Shown in pieces: positions 5,617 to 6,967 of a stretch of 6,967 nt of DNA (position 1 is the first letter of the stretch; every line of letters starts with the position of its first letter). A model generated the notes under the pieces. The model searched no databases. It saw nothing but the letters and a program-made list of their open reading frames with translations, and had not been told where the DNA came from. This DNA is from DAIDKA01 sp035485475 (lineage in GTDB: Bacteria > Pseudomonadota > Gammaproteobacteria > Steroidobacterales > Steroidobacteraceae): contig DATHOA010000334.1 of NCBI GenBank assembly GCA_035485475.1, positions 1 through 6,967 on the forward strand, written 5' to 3'. The translations under genes were made by a program, and so were the position numbers.

Positions 5617-6967
5617 TCAGGTTGATCGCGGCAGCGTCAGGGTGGCCTGCAATCCGCGTTGCGGCAGATTCGCCAGTGTCAGGGCACCGCCGTGAGCCTG
5701 CGCGATATCACGTGCGATGCATAATCCCAAACCCGTGCCGCCCGTGTCGCGATTGCGCGAGGATTCGACACGGTAGAAAGGCTCAAATACCCGCGCCAGA
5801 TGCTCGGCCGGAATTCCCGGACCCTGGTCGCGAATCGCAATGACGACAGCCGCGCCATCCTGCAGGTGCACACTGACGCTCCCGCCGAACTTGGTGGCGT
5901 TGGAAATGAGGTTGGTGAGGCAGCGCTTGAGTGCCATCGGCTTGCCGGCGTAAAGCACGCGCACCCGGCCATGCACTTCGAAGGGTGTTCCCATCTCGGC
6001 AAACTCGCCCTGCAGGGTGCCGAGCAACTCGTTGATGTCCACCGCTTCGGCAGATTCGTCGTCATTGAGCCCGCGCAGCAGCGTCAAGGCGCCGTGCACC
6101 ATGTTTTCCATTTCATCGAGATCACGATCGACGCGGAACTGCATGTCGGCATCGTCGATCGTGGTCATGCGCAGCCGCAGGCGCGTCAGCGGGGTCTTCA
6201 GGTCATGCGACATGGCCGCGAGCACCCGCGTGCGACTGTCCACGTAGCGCTGCATGCGCTCCTGCATCGTGTTGAAGGCGCGGGCCGCATCGCGCAGCTC
6301 GCGCGAGCCGCGCTCGACCAGGGGTGGCTGGCGCAGATCGCGGCCCACGGCCTCCGCGGCACGCGCCAGGTCGGACAGCGGGCGGGTAATGCCGCGCGTG
6401 ACCAGGTACACCGCGATGGCGATCAGCAAGGCGAGCAGTATCAGGTTGAACAGCAACGCTCGGGGCAGTGGCGCACCCCGCTGCCCCTGCGCCAGACGGA
6501 ACAGCAGATTGTCGCCGCCGGGAATGCCGACGCTCACATCGTACAGCTGTCCACCGCGCTCAAACGATTCGGCGGCCGGCCGTGCCAGGGTCATGGCCGG
6601 CTTGGCGGCATCGATGGTCGGCACCACGGACACCTGGTAGCTGGGCCCCAACACGAACTTCAGCTGCTGCTCCAGCGACTGCCTGAAATCCGGTAGCGGA
6701 GTCGGCAGGCCCGGGGGTGCGAGCAGCGGCTCGAGCAGCGTCTGCGGCGACGGCCGCGACCGGCGAAACTGTGAGCGCGGCCAGTTCTGCAGCAGCGCAC
6801 TGGCCTCGAGCCGTTCGCCGGGCTGCAGCAGCTGCATGGAGGCGGTCATGTCGACCACGCGCCGTGACCACTCGCGCACCGAGGCCTGCACCAGTGTCCG
6901 GTCCCGCTCCCGGGATACCAGGAACAGGGAAATGAGCGTGGCCGCCAGCACTCCGATGAGCACAGCG
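5617..6967 (-). CDS. sensor histidine kinase, EnvZ-like (5' end outside window)
   Basis: This inner-membrane sensor kinase of a two-component system would autophosphorylate on histidine and pass the phosphate to a response regulator. Numbering from the GTG at 6963, the visible parts are as follows. Residues 1-16 are the end of transmembrane helix 1, and about 17-165 a periplasmic sensor region. Helix 2 spans 169-190 and HAMP about 190-243. The H box is AMSHDLKTPLTRLRLR (250-265, H253) and the N box NLISNATKFG (351-360). The G1 box is DQGPGIP (379-385), the F box FEPFYR (393-398) and the G2 box GGTGLGLC (408-415). The H box is of the EnvZ class, whose partner is an OmpR-type regulator, usually encoded just upstream; here that would be beyond the right edge. 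The frame stays open to the last base and the GTG lies inside a membrane helix, so the true start is outside the window. Its stop is 20 nt before the membrane-protein gene. Confidence 0.95.
   Translation of the reverse strand, partial: AVLIGVLAATLISLFLVSRERDRTLVQASVREWSRRVVDMTASMQLLQPGERLEASALLQNWPRSQFRRSRPSPQTLLEPLLAPPGLPTPLPDFRQSLEQQLKFVLGPSYQVSVVPTIDAAKPAMTLARPAAESFERGGQLYDVSVGIPGGDNLLFRLAQGQRGAPLPRALLFNLILLALLIAIAVYLVTRGITRPLSDLARAAEAVGRDLRQPPLVERGSRELRDAARAFNTMQERMQRYVDSRTRVLAAMSHDLKTPLTRLRLRMTTIDDADMQFRVDRDLDEMENMVHGALTLLRGLNDDESAEAVDINELLGTLQGEFAEMGTPFEVHGRVRVLYAGKPMALKRCLTNLISNATKFGGSVSVHLQDGAAVVIAIRDQGPGIPAEHLARVFEPFYRVESSRNRDTGGTGLGLCIARDIAQAHGGALTLANLPQRGLQATLTLPRST

Noticed and set aside
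5800..6696. Plus-strand open frame of 298 codons opposite the histidine kinase
   Set aside because: It is antisense to a kinase with all catalytic boxes in place. The product is rich in His, Gln, Arg and Gly with no motif.
6961..6963. GTG as the start codon of the histidine kinase
   Set aside because: It falls in the middle of the first transmembrane helix, and the frame continues open to the window edge, so the gene is treated as partial.

Overview
The window looks like ordinary chromosomal DNA from a GC-rich gammaproteobacterium. The grounds are an E. coli-like LpxH, the gltX-cysS and cyclophilin-lpxH gene pairs lying back to back, a proline tRNA with an encoded CCA end, and an EnvZ-type histidine kinase. 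I cannot name the genus; the lineage is inferred from protein similarity recalled from memory. There is no transposon, CRISPR array, phage gene or pseudogene in view, and gene density is close to complete.

Layout. (1) Bases 44-3111, minus strand: a translation cluster read right to left as gltX (glutamyl-tRNA synthetase), then cysS (cysteinyl-tRNA synthetase) 9 nt downstream, then tRNA-Pro(UGG) 93 nt further on. (2) Bases 3112-3222: a divergent promoter region with a candidate -10 element for each direction and an imperfect 22-nt dyad between them. (3) Bases 3223-4635, plus strand: an exported cyclophilin-type peptidyl-prolyl isomerase followed 6 nt later by lpxH, the UDP-2,3-diacylglucosamine hydrolase of lipid A synthesis. 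(4) Bases 4637-6967, minus strand, convergent with lpxH (stop codons one base apart): a sensor histidine kinase cut by the right edge of the window, then a small four-helix membrane protein, then a Spy/CpxP-like periplasmic protein with two LTxxQ-type motifs.

How the genes work together. The left block makes charged tRNAs. The GluRS has features recalled from the second, tRNA-Gln-directed GluRS family found in some proteobacteria, which would matter for how this organism makes Gln-tRNA. The middle pair and the right block both concern the cell envelope: periplasmic protein folding, lipid A, and a probable envelope-sensing two-component operon that carries its own Spy/CpxP-like periplasmic protein. 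The response regulator expected beside the kinase is not in the window. The kinase, membrane protein and Spy-like gene cluster is the most interesting part; the rest is standard housekeeping.
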